Assembly: GCF_042650565.1 (NCBI RefSeq)
Contig: NZ_JBHSBH010000007.1
Span: forward strand, 310,001-374,000
Origin: Nocardiopsis_B sediminis
GTDB taxonomy: Bacteria; Actinomycetota; Actinomycetes; Streptosporangiales; Streptosporangiaceae
Length of the DNA: 64,000 bases
Direction: 5' to 3'
Below are positions 55,319 to 63,172 of this stretch, piece by piece. Position 1 is the stretch's first letter. Every line of letters starts with the position of its first letter. Position numbers and translations under genes: made by a program. The notes under the pieces were generated by a model, which searched no databases, was not told the origin of the DNA, and saw only the letters and a list, made by a program, of their open reading frames with translations.

Positions 55319-55599
55319 GCCGAACCTCCGGCTCCTCGGCCCGCGGCGGTTTGACAGGGGGGTCGAAGGGTTGCGCCGCGGGTGCCTTCGACAATGAAGG
55401 TAAGCCGGTCGGATGGACAGCGTCAACGACACCCATCGGCGCGTCGTGGAACGTCTTCGACAGGTTTCCGGCCGCCGGGCCGCCCATCCGCAAGCCCCAC
55501 GTCAGGGGCGGGTCGATCACCCTCGATTCCGGTTCTCGGACACGTCTCCCGGGCGTGTCGGCGGTCCGCGCGTGCGCGTTCCACGGTAAGCGATGACGG
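55319..55599. other. Intergenic region, nothing recognised
   Basis: Together with the following hairpin this gives about 335 bases between the MerR gene start and the lyase-like gene. I see no gene or clear motif other than the MerR ribosome site and promoter area. Confidence 0.5.
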
Positions 55600-55637
55600 C
55601 GGTAGCGTCACCCGCCCGGGGGCGGGCGACGCTACCG
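55600..55637 (-). terminator. Terminator after the phoD operon
   Basis: A long stem (55600-55609 with 55628-55637, extended inward by CCCGCCC/GGGCGGG) lies 17 bases after the stop at 55654. Confidence 0.8.
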
Positions 55638-55653
55638 GGGCGGGGGGCGCCGG

Positions 55654-56496
55654 TCAGGAGGGGCGGAACACCCCCACGGCGTCGTAGGCGTGCCAGGAGC
55701 CGTCACTCTTGGTGATGTCGAGCGTGTTCTGCCCGGCGCGGAAGAGCGCGGCGTCGAGGACCGGCTCGACGAACGACGGCACCAGCGCGGTACCGGGGAC
55801 GGTGGCGTCGCCTTCGAGCGACCCGCGGGTGGCCCCGCGCCGGAAGGCGATCTCGCCCGCGGGGGCGTCGTTGACCGCCAGGCGGGCGGTGCCCGGGCGG
55901 CTCGCGTGGGTGTCGATGAGCCAGATCACCACGCCCAGGCCGGAGCCGGGCGCCTCCTCCAGGTCGAACCGCAGCCGGAAGGTGTGCTCGCGCTCGCCGC
56001 CCCACCCGTCCTCGGGCCCGGGGTGCAGGTAGCACCAGTCGGCGGCGGGGTCGCTGCTGCCATAGGTGAAGTCGACGCCGTCGGGGAAGGCGTCGCGGAA
56101 CCGCGACTGCCCACGGGAGGGGGCCAGGGCCAGCTCCAGGCTCTTGGAGTCGAACTCCCCGACCGTGGCGATCGGTTCGCCGGCGACCACCAGCGATTCG
56201 GTGGAGGTGGCGCCGACCACGGCGGAGGGGCTGCTGCGCCGGCCCGAGGCGTCCACGGTGACGACCCGGTAGTAGCGCGTCTGCGCCTCGGGGCCGAGGG
56301 TGTCGTGGGTGATGCGGCCGTAGACGGTGGTGCCGATCAGGGTGTCGGGGGTGGTGGCGACGTCGCGCGTGGTCGCGGCGTGGACGGCGTAGTGGTCGAC
56401 CAGCGGCTCCCAGGGGGCGTGCTCCCAGGTGACGTCGATGGCGCCGATGCGGCCGCCCGCGGCCAGACCGGTCACGGGCCGGGGGTGGGGGCTCAT
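55654..56496 (-). CDS. Secondary protein of phoD operon: Fn3 plus lyase-like beta-sandwich
   Basis: A 280-residue protein. Residues about 10-90 look like a fibronectin type III domain (IGAIDVTWEHAPWEPLVDHYAV, TRYYRVVTVDASGRRS). Residues about 105-280 resemble the carbohydrate-binding beta-sandwich of family 4 polysaccharide lyases (ATVGEFD, RLRFDLEEAPGSGLGVVIWL, RLAVNDAP, NTLDITKSDGSWHAYDAVGVF). No catalytic lyase module and no signal peptide are visible. Its ATG overlaps the phoD stop by four bases (ATGA) with GGAGGA upstream, so the two are coupled. Role unknown, perhaps carbohydrate binding. Confidence 0.7.
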   Translation of the reverse strand: MSPHPRPVTGLAAGGRIGAIDVTWEHAPWEPLVDHYAVHAATTRDVATTPDTLIGTTVYGRITHDTLGPEAQTRYYRVVTVDASGRRSSPSAVVGATSTESLVVAGEPIATVGEFDSKSLELALAPSRGQSRFRDAFPDGVDFTYGSSDPAADWCYLHPGPEDGWGGEREHTFRLRFDLEEAPGSGLGVVIWLIDTHASRPGTARLAVNDAPAGEIAFRRGATRGSLEGDATVPGTALVPSFVEPVLDAALFRAGQNTLDITKSDGSWHAYDAVGVFRPS

Positions 56497-58100
56497 TGCT
56501 GTCCTCCGCTCACGGGGTTCAGGCCGGGCCGGCCGGCCTCGGTGACGAAGCGGGCGGCCGTGCTGACGGTGCCGGCGTCGTCGGCCTCGATGTGGTCGAG
56601 GACCTTGAAGTCCGAGGTGGCCTCGGTGGGGGTCAACTGCACCTGCACGTAGCCGCGCCGGGCGTTGTAGAGCCGGACGTGCGGGTTGCCCAGCCAGATG
56701 GGTTCGAGGTCGTCGGTGTCGGAGCCGTCGCCGTCGGAGGCGACGGAGGTGGCGATCAGCTCGGTGCCGATGGTGGGCGAGTCGGGGTCGGCGAAGTCCG
56801 CCTTCAGCTCGGCCGCGGCGTGGCGGTGGATGTCGCCGGTCAGGACGAGCGGGTTGGCCACGTCGTGCCCGGTGAGGGTGTCGAAGAGGCGCCGGCGGTT
56901 GGCGGTGAACCCGTCCCACTGGTCCATGCTGTATTCGACGCCGTCGCCGGTGTCGCGGTCGATCTCGGCCATGACCACCTGCTGGGCGAGCACGTTCCAG
57001 GTGGCGGCGCTGGCGCGCAGCCCGGCGTAGAGCCACTCCTCCTGCTCTGCGCCCAGGATCGTGCGCGCGGGGTCGGTGTGGTCTCCGCCCGGTACGCCGC
57101 CGTCGGCGGGGACGTCGTGGCGGTACTGGCGGGTGTCGAGCACGTTGAACTCCGCCAGGCGGCCGAACGGGGCCCGCCGGTAGAGCAGCATGTCGGGGCC
57201 CGAGGGCAGCGATCCCTCCCCCAGCGGCTGGTTCTCGTACCAGGCCCGGTAGGCGACCGCGCGGCGCCGCCGGAAGTCCTCGGGGGTGGCGCCGTACTGC
57301 GAGGCGTCGGCCGCGTAGTTGTTCTCGACCTCGTGGTCGTCGGTGGTCACCAGCCAGGGGGCGCGGGCGTGGGCGGCCTGGAGGTGGGGGTCGGACTTGG
57401 TGAGGGCGTAGCGCAGCCGGTACTGCTCCAGGGTGACGACCGCGGCGGCGTGCGCCGGGCCGAGGTCGCCGGCGCCCCCGCGCAGGAGGTTGGCGTCGGT
57501 GATGCCGTACTCGTAGATGTAGTCGCCGAGGAACAGCACCAGGTCGATGTCCTGCTCGGCGATGTCGCGGTAGGCGGAGTAGTGGCCCTGGTACCACGCC
57601 TGGCAGGAGGTCATGGCGAAGGAGAGCCGGTCGGGCGCGGAGTCGGGGGCGGGCGCGGTGCGGGTGCGGCCGGCCGGGCTGATCTCGCCGCCCGCGCGGA
57701 ACCGGTAGTAGTAGTCGCGCCCGGGTTCGAGCCCGGTGACGTGGGGGTGGACGGCGTGGGCGAGTTCGGGGACGGCGACGGCCCGGCCCCGCTGGACCAC
57801 TCTGCGGAAGCGGGCGTCGGTCGCCACCTCGTACTCGACGGCGAGGTCGCGGCGCGGCATGCCGCCGTGGCCGTCCTCGGCGAGGGGGTCGGGGGCCAGC
57901 CGGGTCCACAGCACGACACTGTCGTGGGTGGGGTCGCCGGAGGCCACCCCCAGCCGGTAGGGGTCGGCGGGTACCGTTCCGCCGGCGGGGGCGGCGTGCG
58001 CGGGGACACCGGTGCCCATGGTGAACGCCGCCGCACTGATTCCGGTCAGGGCGAGGAAGCCCCGGCGGTCGAGGGATGAGTTCCGGTCGGTTGTGGGCAT
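56493..58100 (-). CDS. phoD: Tat-exported alkaline phosphatase PhoD
   Basis: A 535-residue secreted metallophosphoesterase. The Tat signal LDRRGFLALTGISAAAFTMG ends in AHA. An N-terminal domain (DPYRLGVASGDPTHDSVVLW, TRLAP) precedes the PhoD catalytic core: MTSCQAWYQGHYSAYRDIA, LVLFLGDYIYEYG, LVTTDDHEVENNY, and LVLTGDIHRHAAAELK. PhoD hydrolyses phosphodiesters and monoesters such as teichoic acids, with Ca/Fe. I choose the ATG at 58100; one nine codons upstream (58127) is also possible. It would use the TatA/TatC system encoded in this window. Confidence 0.92.
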   Translation of the reverse strand: MPTTDRNSSLDRRGFLALTGISAAAFTMGTGVPAHAAPAGGTVPADPYRLGVASGDPTHDSVVLWTRLAPDPLAEDGHGGMPRRDLAVEYEVATDARFRRVVQRGRAVAVPELAHAVHPHVTGLEPGRDYYYRFRAGGEISPAGRTRTAPAPDSAPDRLSFAMTSCQAWYQGHYSAYRDIAEQDIDLVLFLGDYIYEYGITDANLLRGGAGDLGPAHAAAVVTLEQYRLRYALTKSDPHLQAAHARAPWLVTTDDHEVENNYAADASQYGATPEDFRRRRAVAYRAWYENQPLGEGSLPSGPDMLLYRRAPFGRLAEFNVLDTRQYRHDVPADGGVPGGDHTDPARTILGAEQEEWLYAGLRASAATWNVLAQQVVMAEIDRDTGDGVEYSMDQWDGFTANRRRLFDTLTGHDVANPLVLTGDIHRHAAAELKADFADPDSPTIGTELIATSVASDGDGSDTDDLEPIWLGNPHVRLYNARRGYVQVQLTPTEATSDFKVLDHIEADDAGTVSTAARFVTEAGRPGLNPVSGGQQ

Positions 58101-58127
58101 GCTCTGCGTCCATCCACTCAGGGACAT

Positions 58128-58482
58128 GGCACCACGATGGTGCGCCGCATCCCTGGAGTCCGGATGGCCGCGATGTGTGCCGAAGGTGGACGTTGGAGAA
58201 CTTCGCCCCACGACGTCCCAGCTCAGACGGCATGTCCCGCGTCGCCGCAGATGGGACGCGCACCGCAGCTCATGGGGCTGGTGGGGCGCCGCCCGCTGCT
58301 GCGAGGTCCGCGTCGTGGGCCCGCGCTCGCGATGCGGGCACCGCCTGGCCAAGGCCTGAGGCGGGTTCACACGGGGCGACGAGGACGCGATGCCGGGGGC
58401 CGGTGACCCATTGTCACTCCGGCCGGCCGCGGGCACCCTGGGAGGGGCCCGACCACCGACCGGGCGGAGAGTGGGGAACGGC
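58128..58482. other. Divergent intergenic region of phoD and glcD-like genes
   Basis: About 355 bases between divergent genes. No coding sequence is convincing and I recognise no PHO-box-like direct repeats. Confidence 0.45.
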
Positions 58483-59898
58483 ATGGTCCGACCGAGCACC
58501 ACCGCGCAGCCCGTGACGGGCGACGACCTCGCACACATGCTCGCCTCCCGCCTGGAAACCGGGACGGTGACCGCCGATCCCGGCATCCTCGCCGCATACC
58601 GGACCGACCACGCCACCTTCACACCGGCGGGGGAACCCGCCGCCCTGGTCCGCGCGCGCACGACCGCCGACGTCGCGGCGACCCTGCGGCTGGCCACCGA
58701 GCTGGGCGTCCCCGTCGTCCCCCAGGGCGCCCGCACCGGCCTGACCGGCGGCGCCAACGCGGTCACCGGATGCGTCCTGCTCAGCCTGGAGAAGATGGAC
58801 CGCATCATCGGCATCGACCCGGTGGAGCAGATCGGCACGGTCCAGCCCGGCGTCGTCAACGCCGCCTTCTCCCGCGCGGCGGCCGGCGAAGGGCTCTTCT
58901 ACCCGCCGGACCCCGCGTCGTGGGAGTCCTCCACCCTGGGCGGCAACATCGCCACCAACGCGGGCGGGTTCTGCTGCGTGAAGTACGGGGTCACCCGCGA
59001 CTACGTCCGCGGGCTGGAGGTCGTCCGCGCCGACGGCTCGGTCATGCGCACCGGACGGCGGACCGCCAAGGGCGTCGCCGGCTACGACCTCACCGGCCTG
59101 TTCGTGGGGTCGGAGGGCACCCTCGGGGTGATCACCGAGGCGATCCTGGCGCTGCGCCCCGCGACGGCCGAGCCGCTGACCGCGGTGGCGTTCTTCGCCA
59201 CGGCCGTCGACGCGTGCAGGCTCATCGTGGAGCTGATGGCCGGCACGCCGCGGCTGTCGATGGTGGAGCTCATGGACGCCCCTTCCATCGAGGCGGTGCG
59301 CACGTTCCGCGACCCCGGGTTCCCGCCCGGCATCGGTGCGGCGCTGCTGGTGCAGTCGGACACCGAGGCCGCGGTCGCCGAGCTGGCGGGGTTCGCCGCG
59401 CTGTGCGCGCGCCACGGCGCGGAGGTCCTCACGGCGAGCGACCGCGAGGAGTCGCGCATGCTGCTGGAGGCGCGGCGCATGGTCGGCCCCGCGGTCGAAA
59501 GCCTCGGGACCATCCTCCCCGATGACGTGTGCGTCCCCCGGCGGGCCCTGCCCGACCTGCTCGCCGCGGTCGGCGCCATTGCCGAGCGCACCGGGCTGAC
59601 CATCACCTGCGCCGGCCACGCCGGCGACGGCAACATGCACCCCACCATCATCTTCGACGCCGGCGACCCCGATCAGACCGCCCTCGCCCGGCAGGCGTTC
59701 GACGACATCATGCGGCTGGGGCTGGACCTCGGCGGCACGGTGACCGGCGAGCACGGGGTCGGCCTGCTCAAGCGCGGCTGGCTGCGCACCGAACTGGACC
59801 CGGTGGCGGCCGCCACCCACGACGCGCTCAAACGCGCCCTCGACCCTCAGGGGATCCTCAACCCCGGCAAGGTCATCGCCGCCCCCGAAGGGGGCTGA
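58483..59898 (+). CDS. FAD-linked oxidase (GlcD / D-2-hydroxyacid dehydrogenase type)
   Basis: A 471-residue flavoprotein of the VAO family. The FAD-binding PP-loop region is VVPQGARTGLTGGANAV; ESSTLGGNIATNAGGFCCVKYG and GLFVGSEGTLGVITEA are characteristic. The C-terminal domain has the His/Gly motifs CAGHAGDGNMHP and GTVTGEHGVGLLKRGW, then LDPQGILNPGKV. Family members oxidise glycolate or D-lactate and related acids. A GGAGAG lies upstream of the ATG at 58483. GlcE/GlcF partners are not adjacent; cooperation with lutABC elsewhere in the window is only a possibility. Confidence 0.93.
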   Translation: MVRPSTTAQPVTGDDLAHMLASRLETGTVTADPGILAAYRTDHATFTPAGEPAALVRARTTADVAATLRLATELGVPVVPQGARTGLTGGANAVTGCVLLSLEKMDRIIGIDPVEQIGTVQPGVVNAAFSRAAAGEGLFYPPDPASWESSTLGGNIATNAGGFCCVKYGVTRDYVRGLEVVRADGSVMRTGRRTAKGVAGYDLTGLFVGSEGTLGVITEAILALRPATAEPLTAVAFFATAVDACRLIVELMAGTPRLSMVELMDAPSIEAVRTFRDPGFPPGIGAALLVQSDTEAAVAELAGFAALCARHGAEVLTASDREESRMLLEARRMVGPAVESLGTILPDDVCVPRRALPDLLAAVGAIAERTGLTITCAGHAGDGNMHPTIIFDAGDPDQTALARQAFDDIMRLGLDLGGTVTGEHGVGLLKRGWLRTELDPVAAATHDALKRALDPQGILNPGKVIAAPEGG

Positions 59899-59913
59899 CC
59901 CGGGCGGGCGCCC

Positions 59914-60144
59914 TCAGGACGTCGGCTCGCCCGGTGTCCCCGAGCCGCGCCAGTCCCGCAGGGCGGCGGCGAGCACCTCGCCGACGGTGATATCGGGGGC
60001 GCTCCCTGCGTAGTCGCCCCACTCCAGCTCCATCCACACCGCAAAGGGCGTCCGCGCCGCGTCCAGGGGCAGGTACGGCGCGACCGCCTCTTCGATGTCG
60101 TCGTAAGTGGGCGTGGTATCGGATGCGACGGCGTCGAGGTCCAT
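59914..60144 (-). CDS. Hypothetical protein (76 aa)
   Basis: A 76-residue acidic protein starting MDLDAVASDTTPTYDDIEEA, with FAVWMELEWGDYAGSAPDIT and VGEVLAAALRDWRGSG. GGGGG lies just before the ATG. I recognise no family. It is downstream of the DUF397/XRE remnant cluster on the same strand and could belong to that transcript. Confidence 0.55.
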   Translation of the reverse strand: MDLDAVASDTTPTYDDIEEAVAPYLPLDAARTPFAVWMELEWGDYAGSAPDITVGEVLAAALRDWRGSGTPGEPTS

Positions 60145-60199
60145 GCCCCCAGCATGCGACGCCGCCCCGCCGACCGGCGGGATCCCTCGCCGATGGCCC

Positions 60200-60367
60200 C
60201 TACAGGCTGTCGATGTCGGCCAGCAGGGCCCGCCACTCCGAAGCGGGGAAGGCCAGGTGGCCGAGGTCCCTCCGCTGGGAATCCCGCACGAGCGTGGTGC
60301 GCCCCTCCGCGACCTCGACGCACTCAGAGTTCGCAAGGCTGTAGCTCGACTTATGGAACTCGCCCAT
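60200..60367 (-). CDS. DUF397 domain protein (55 aa), copy 2
   Basis: Reads MGEFHKSSYSLANSECVEVA, then TTLVRDSQRRD and AFPASEWRALLADIDSL, a complete DUF397 domain. The start lies at 60367 with AGGAG about 8-12 bases upstream. Its last 16 codons are nearly identical in DNA to those of the DUF397 gene at 60482, indicating tandem duplication. It is too short for ordinary gene callers with a 60-codon cutoff. Confidence 0.88.
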   Translation of the reverse strand: MGEFHKSSYSLANSECVEVAEGRTTLVRDSQRRDLGHLAFPASEWRALLADIDSL

Positions 60368-60481
60368 TCTCAATCTCCTCCAGCATCTTCAACGACTCGT
60401 CCGGTCCCATCGACCGCGCTTGCAAGACGGATAGGACCGGGCCCCTGCCCGCTTCGGAGAGGGAGGCAGGGTCCTTGGGTC

Positions 60482-60661
60482 CTACAGGCTGTCGATGTCG
60501 GTGAGCAGGGCTCGCCACTCCGAGGCGGGGAATACCAAGCTTCCGCGCTCTCTGTTCTGAGTGTCCCGGATCTGAACTTGTACCCCTCTGTCGGTTCGGG
60601 CTTCCACGCAGGAGCCGCCCGCGTTGGATCTGGACGACTTGATCCACTTCTCATTCAGCAC
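60482..60661 (-). CDS. DUF397 domain protein (59 aa), copy 1
   Basis: Reads VLNEKWIKSSRSNAGGSCVE, then GVQVQIRDTQNRERGSLVF and PASEWRALLTDIDSL. The GTG at 60661 overlaps the stop of the XRE remnant (60655) by 7 bases, the usual coupling in these cassettes. The intact reading frame suggests it is still expressed even though the regulator upstream has lost its HTH. Confidence 0.88.
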   Translation of the reverse strand: MLNEKWIKSSRSNAGGSCVEARTDRGVQVQIRDTQNRERGSLVFPASEWRALLTDIDSL

Positions 60662-61317
60662 GTGATCACCTTTCTGACCAGCTCGATTGATTGAGCGGGG
60701 GAGAGAGCCCAGGCTTGCAGGAGCCCGTACACGCTCTGGATGCGCTGAGCCTCGCGAGGATCGTCGACCAATTCTCCGCCGCTCACATGTTCTGCGTGGA
60801 CCAACGGAAGTCGGTCTACGAACGTGAGGAGTTCGAAGGCGCCCGTGGACGCACCGATATGCGTCGGGTAGCCGCTGGGCACGATCTGTAGACCGAGTGG
60901 CCCTGATTCTGCCAGGTCTACGAGGTGCTGAAGCTGCCGGGCGGCCGTCTCCGCATCTCCCAGACAGCCACGCACCACATGTTCAGGGAGCACAGCCGAG
61001 ATGGTCAGCGTGCTGAGCGCCAGCAACCGCTCCGCTCTTGCGCTCTTGAAGGCCGTCAGATCCTGGATGTCGGTCGGGGAATCGTGTGGTCGGCCATAGG
61101 TCAAGACCGTTTGTGTGTATTCAGGTGTCTGCAACGGTCCCGGGATGAGAACCGGGTGGTGCATCCGAAGCGCACTGGCCGCGTTCTCGGCGTCTTCGAC
61201 GCGCCGATACCAGTCCGGATCCGCGACCTTGCGCGAGACGTCGGACCAGCGCCTGAGGAGGGCCCCCTTTGTATTGAAGGTCCTGTCGAGTTCGGCCAGC
61301 TGATGACATTGATCCAC
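60655..61317 (-). pseudogene. XRE/DUF5753 regulator lacking its N-terminal HTH
   Basis: Residues from CHQLAELDRTFNTKGALLRR onward match the linker and DUF5753 domain of XRE regulators (WSDVSRKVADPDWYRRVEDAE, VLIPGPLQTPEYTQTVL, HTYG-like YGRPHDS, QRIQSVYGLLQAWALSPAQS). The preceding HTH of about 60 residues is absent: upstream sequence (61318-61542) is low-complexity and then overlaps the divergent ATPase gene. A GTG at 61317 could start a 220-residue HTH-less protein. It is either a pseudogene or a domain kept without DNA binding. Confidence 0.75.
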
Positions 61318-61379
61318 CCTAAGAACGGGCGCCGAAGCGCCCGAATTCGTCCCTAGCTGTTCCGAATCCAGGGGCGGTG

Positions 61380-61829
61380 ATGGCCGTGGTCTACCACGCG
61401 CGGTTCCCCGGCTGGGCCGAGCAGGTGAAGAAGGCGCGGGACTGGTGTGAGGACCTGCTGACCGTCCACTCCGCGTTCGAGATCCCCGACGACACCGTCG
61501 CCTCGGCGATCCTGCTGCTGAGTGAGGCGTCCACCAACGCAATCCGCCACACCGCCTCCGGGCGCGGCGGGCAGTTCGACGTCACCCTCATGGTCGAACA
61601 CCGGACGATCACCATCGAGGTCGCCGACGAAGGCCACCCCGACCCCGGAGCGGTCCCGTTCATCCGCCCCCTTACGCCCATGGCGCAGAACGGGCGCGGC
61701 GTGACTCTGATCGACTACCTGGCCGACACCTGGGGCCCGCTCGCCCCGCCCCGCTTCGGCGTCGGGTTCACCCTCACTTGGGGCGGCCCGCTCCCACGGC
61801 GCTTCAGCCGCCGGCCCGCCACCGCCTGA
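61380..61829 (+). CDS. Anti-sigma-factor-like ATPase (HATPase_c, RsbW/SpoIIAB type)
   Basis: A 149-residue single-domain GHKL ATPase. The N box is LLLSEASTNAIRHTASG, G1 is VADEGHPDPG and G2 NGRGVTLIDYLADTWG. Such proteins in actinomycetes bind sigma factors or act as kinases on anti-sigma antagonists and commonly accompany XRE/DUF397 cassettes (abaA- and whiJ-like loci). The ATG at 61380 lies directly after a GGGGCGGTG; the GTG at 61377 would add one residue. It is divergent from the XRE remnant, 62 bases away. Confidence 0.85.
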   Translation: MAVVYHARFPGWAEQVKKARDWCEDLLTVHSAFEIPDDTVASAILLLSEASTNAIRHTASGRGGQFDVTLMVEHRTITIEVADEGHPDPGAVPFIRPLTPMAQNGRGVTLIDYLADTWGPLAPPRFGVGFTLTWGGPLPRRFSRRPATA

Positions 61830-61833
61830 CTGC

Positions 61834-61878
61834 GCGCGGCCCTGCCCCGATCGATGAGGGGGCGGGACAGGGCCGCGC
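61834..61878. terminator. Hairpin between convergent genes
   Basis: An 11-bp perfect stem (61834-61844 with 61868-61878) lies between the ATPase gene and the membrane-protein gene. Confidence 0.75.
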
Positions 61879-62937
61879 CTACGCGGTGGGCCGCTCCCGT
61901 TCGCGCGCGTGCAGGTGCACATAGAGGAGGGGCAGTGCCAGGCCCGAAGGCACCAGCACGGCCACAGGCAGCAGGGCGAAGGCGACCGCGAACGGTGTGA
62001 CGTGGACCAGCGTCGCGGTGGTGTAGACGTTACCGCCGCTGAGCCACATCATGGCCGGGCCCAGGGCGTCGCCGATCGGCAGTGCCGCGTACCGGAGCAG
62101 GGCGAACACGAGCGCGACGGCCGCCGTGATCACCAGCCAGGCGCCGACCACCCTCCCCTGCGCGCCGCCCCGGGTCAGCCGCCACGAACGGCGCAGCGCG
62201 GCGCCGACCGGGGCGTCCTCGAACACCGCCGCGGAGCCCGCCAGCGAGAACCGCGCATAGAGGTAGGGGCCGACACACGCCGCCAGAAGCGGCAGCCCCA
62301 GGCCCGCCACCCAGTCCAGCGCGCTGAAGCCGGTGAAGGGGGACTGCGGCCGCTCGATGCCGGGGATCAGGCCGCCGTCGGCGAGGGAGTCGAACAGCAT
62401 GACGCCCACTAGGGCGGTAACGGCGACGCACAGCAGGGTCGGCACCTGCGCCCCGAGTCCCCGGAGGAAATAGGGGCGGGCGCGCCGCCACAGCCCGGCG
62501 GCGCCGAGGCGCCCGTGGCCGCCCAGGGCATGGCGGACGGCGGCGGCGTGCGCGGTGTCCAGGAGGGCGAGGACCACGGCCAAGAGCAGGAGCAGCAGGA
62601 GCGCGACCGGGGCGCCGGCCCAGAAGAACATGACATCGGCGTCGCCCGTGTTGGAGAACCGAGGCTCCTCCCTGGACATGTTGCCCTTGACCAACTCGCG
62701 GAGGACCACGAAGCCCTCCCACGCCAGCGCGAACCCGAGCACCCCGATCACGCACACGACGCCGGCGGTCAGCGCGGACACGGCGAGGGCGAACCCGTAG
62801 AGGGGGCGCCGGAGGTGACGGGTGACCGCCACCATCCCACTCAGGAGCCCCGAAGCACCGACGACATCAGGCCCGCCGCCGACCGGTCGCGTGCCACTGC
62901 TCCGTCCGGACGCCACAGCGTCACCGCCCTCGCACAT
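61879..62937 (-). CDS. Multi-pass membrane protein of unknown function
   Basis: About 352 residues with six to eight hydrophobic helices (GFALAVSALTAGVVCVIGVLG, FWAGAPVALLLLLLLAVVLAL, TLLCVAVTALVGVML, VVGAWLVITAAVALVFALL). A conserved-looking region RRSWRLTRGGAQGRVVGAWL resembles membrane domains associated with glycerophosphodiesterase-like and YihY-like proteins, but the match is loose. The ATG at 62937 has GGAAGCGG nearby; an ATG at 62838 (MVAVTRHLRRPLYG) is equally possible. It is alone between two terminator-like regions. Confidence 0.65.
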   Translation of the reverse strand: MCEGGDAVASGRSSGTRPVGGGPDVVGASGLLSGMVAVTRHLRRPLYGFALAVSALTAGVVCVIGVLGFALAWEGFVVLRELVKGNMSREEPRFSNTGDADVMFFWAGAPVALLLLLLLAVVLALLDTAHAAAVRHALGGHGRLGAAGLWRRARPYFLRGLGAQVPTLLCVAVTALVGVMLFDSLADGGLIPGIERPQSPFTGFSALDWVAGLGLPLLAACVGPYLYARFSLAGSAAVFEDAPVGAALRRSWRLTRGGAQGRVVGAWLVITAAVALVFALLRYAALPIGDALGPAMMWLSGGNVYTTATLVHVTPFAVAFALLPVAVLVPSGLALPLLYVHLHARERERPTA

Positions 62938-63172
62938 CGTTCCGCTTCCCGCCTCCTCGGGTCTAACGGCCCCCCGGACCGTACCGGTTCGGCGCCTGGG
63001 CGGCGGGATCGGGCGCACGGCAGGGCGGCCCGGTGGAGCCGGTATCGCGCTCCACCGGGCCCCGGCCGGTTCCGGTCCCGGGACGTTCCGCCGTCCGCGC
63101 CGAGGCACGGGGGCGATGACCGTGCCAGCGGGGACGCGGGGACGGGCCCGCGACCGGCGGCCGGTTCCCTGG

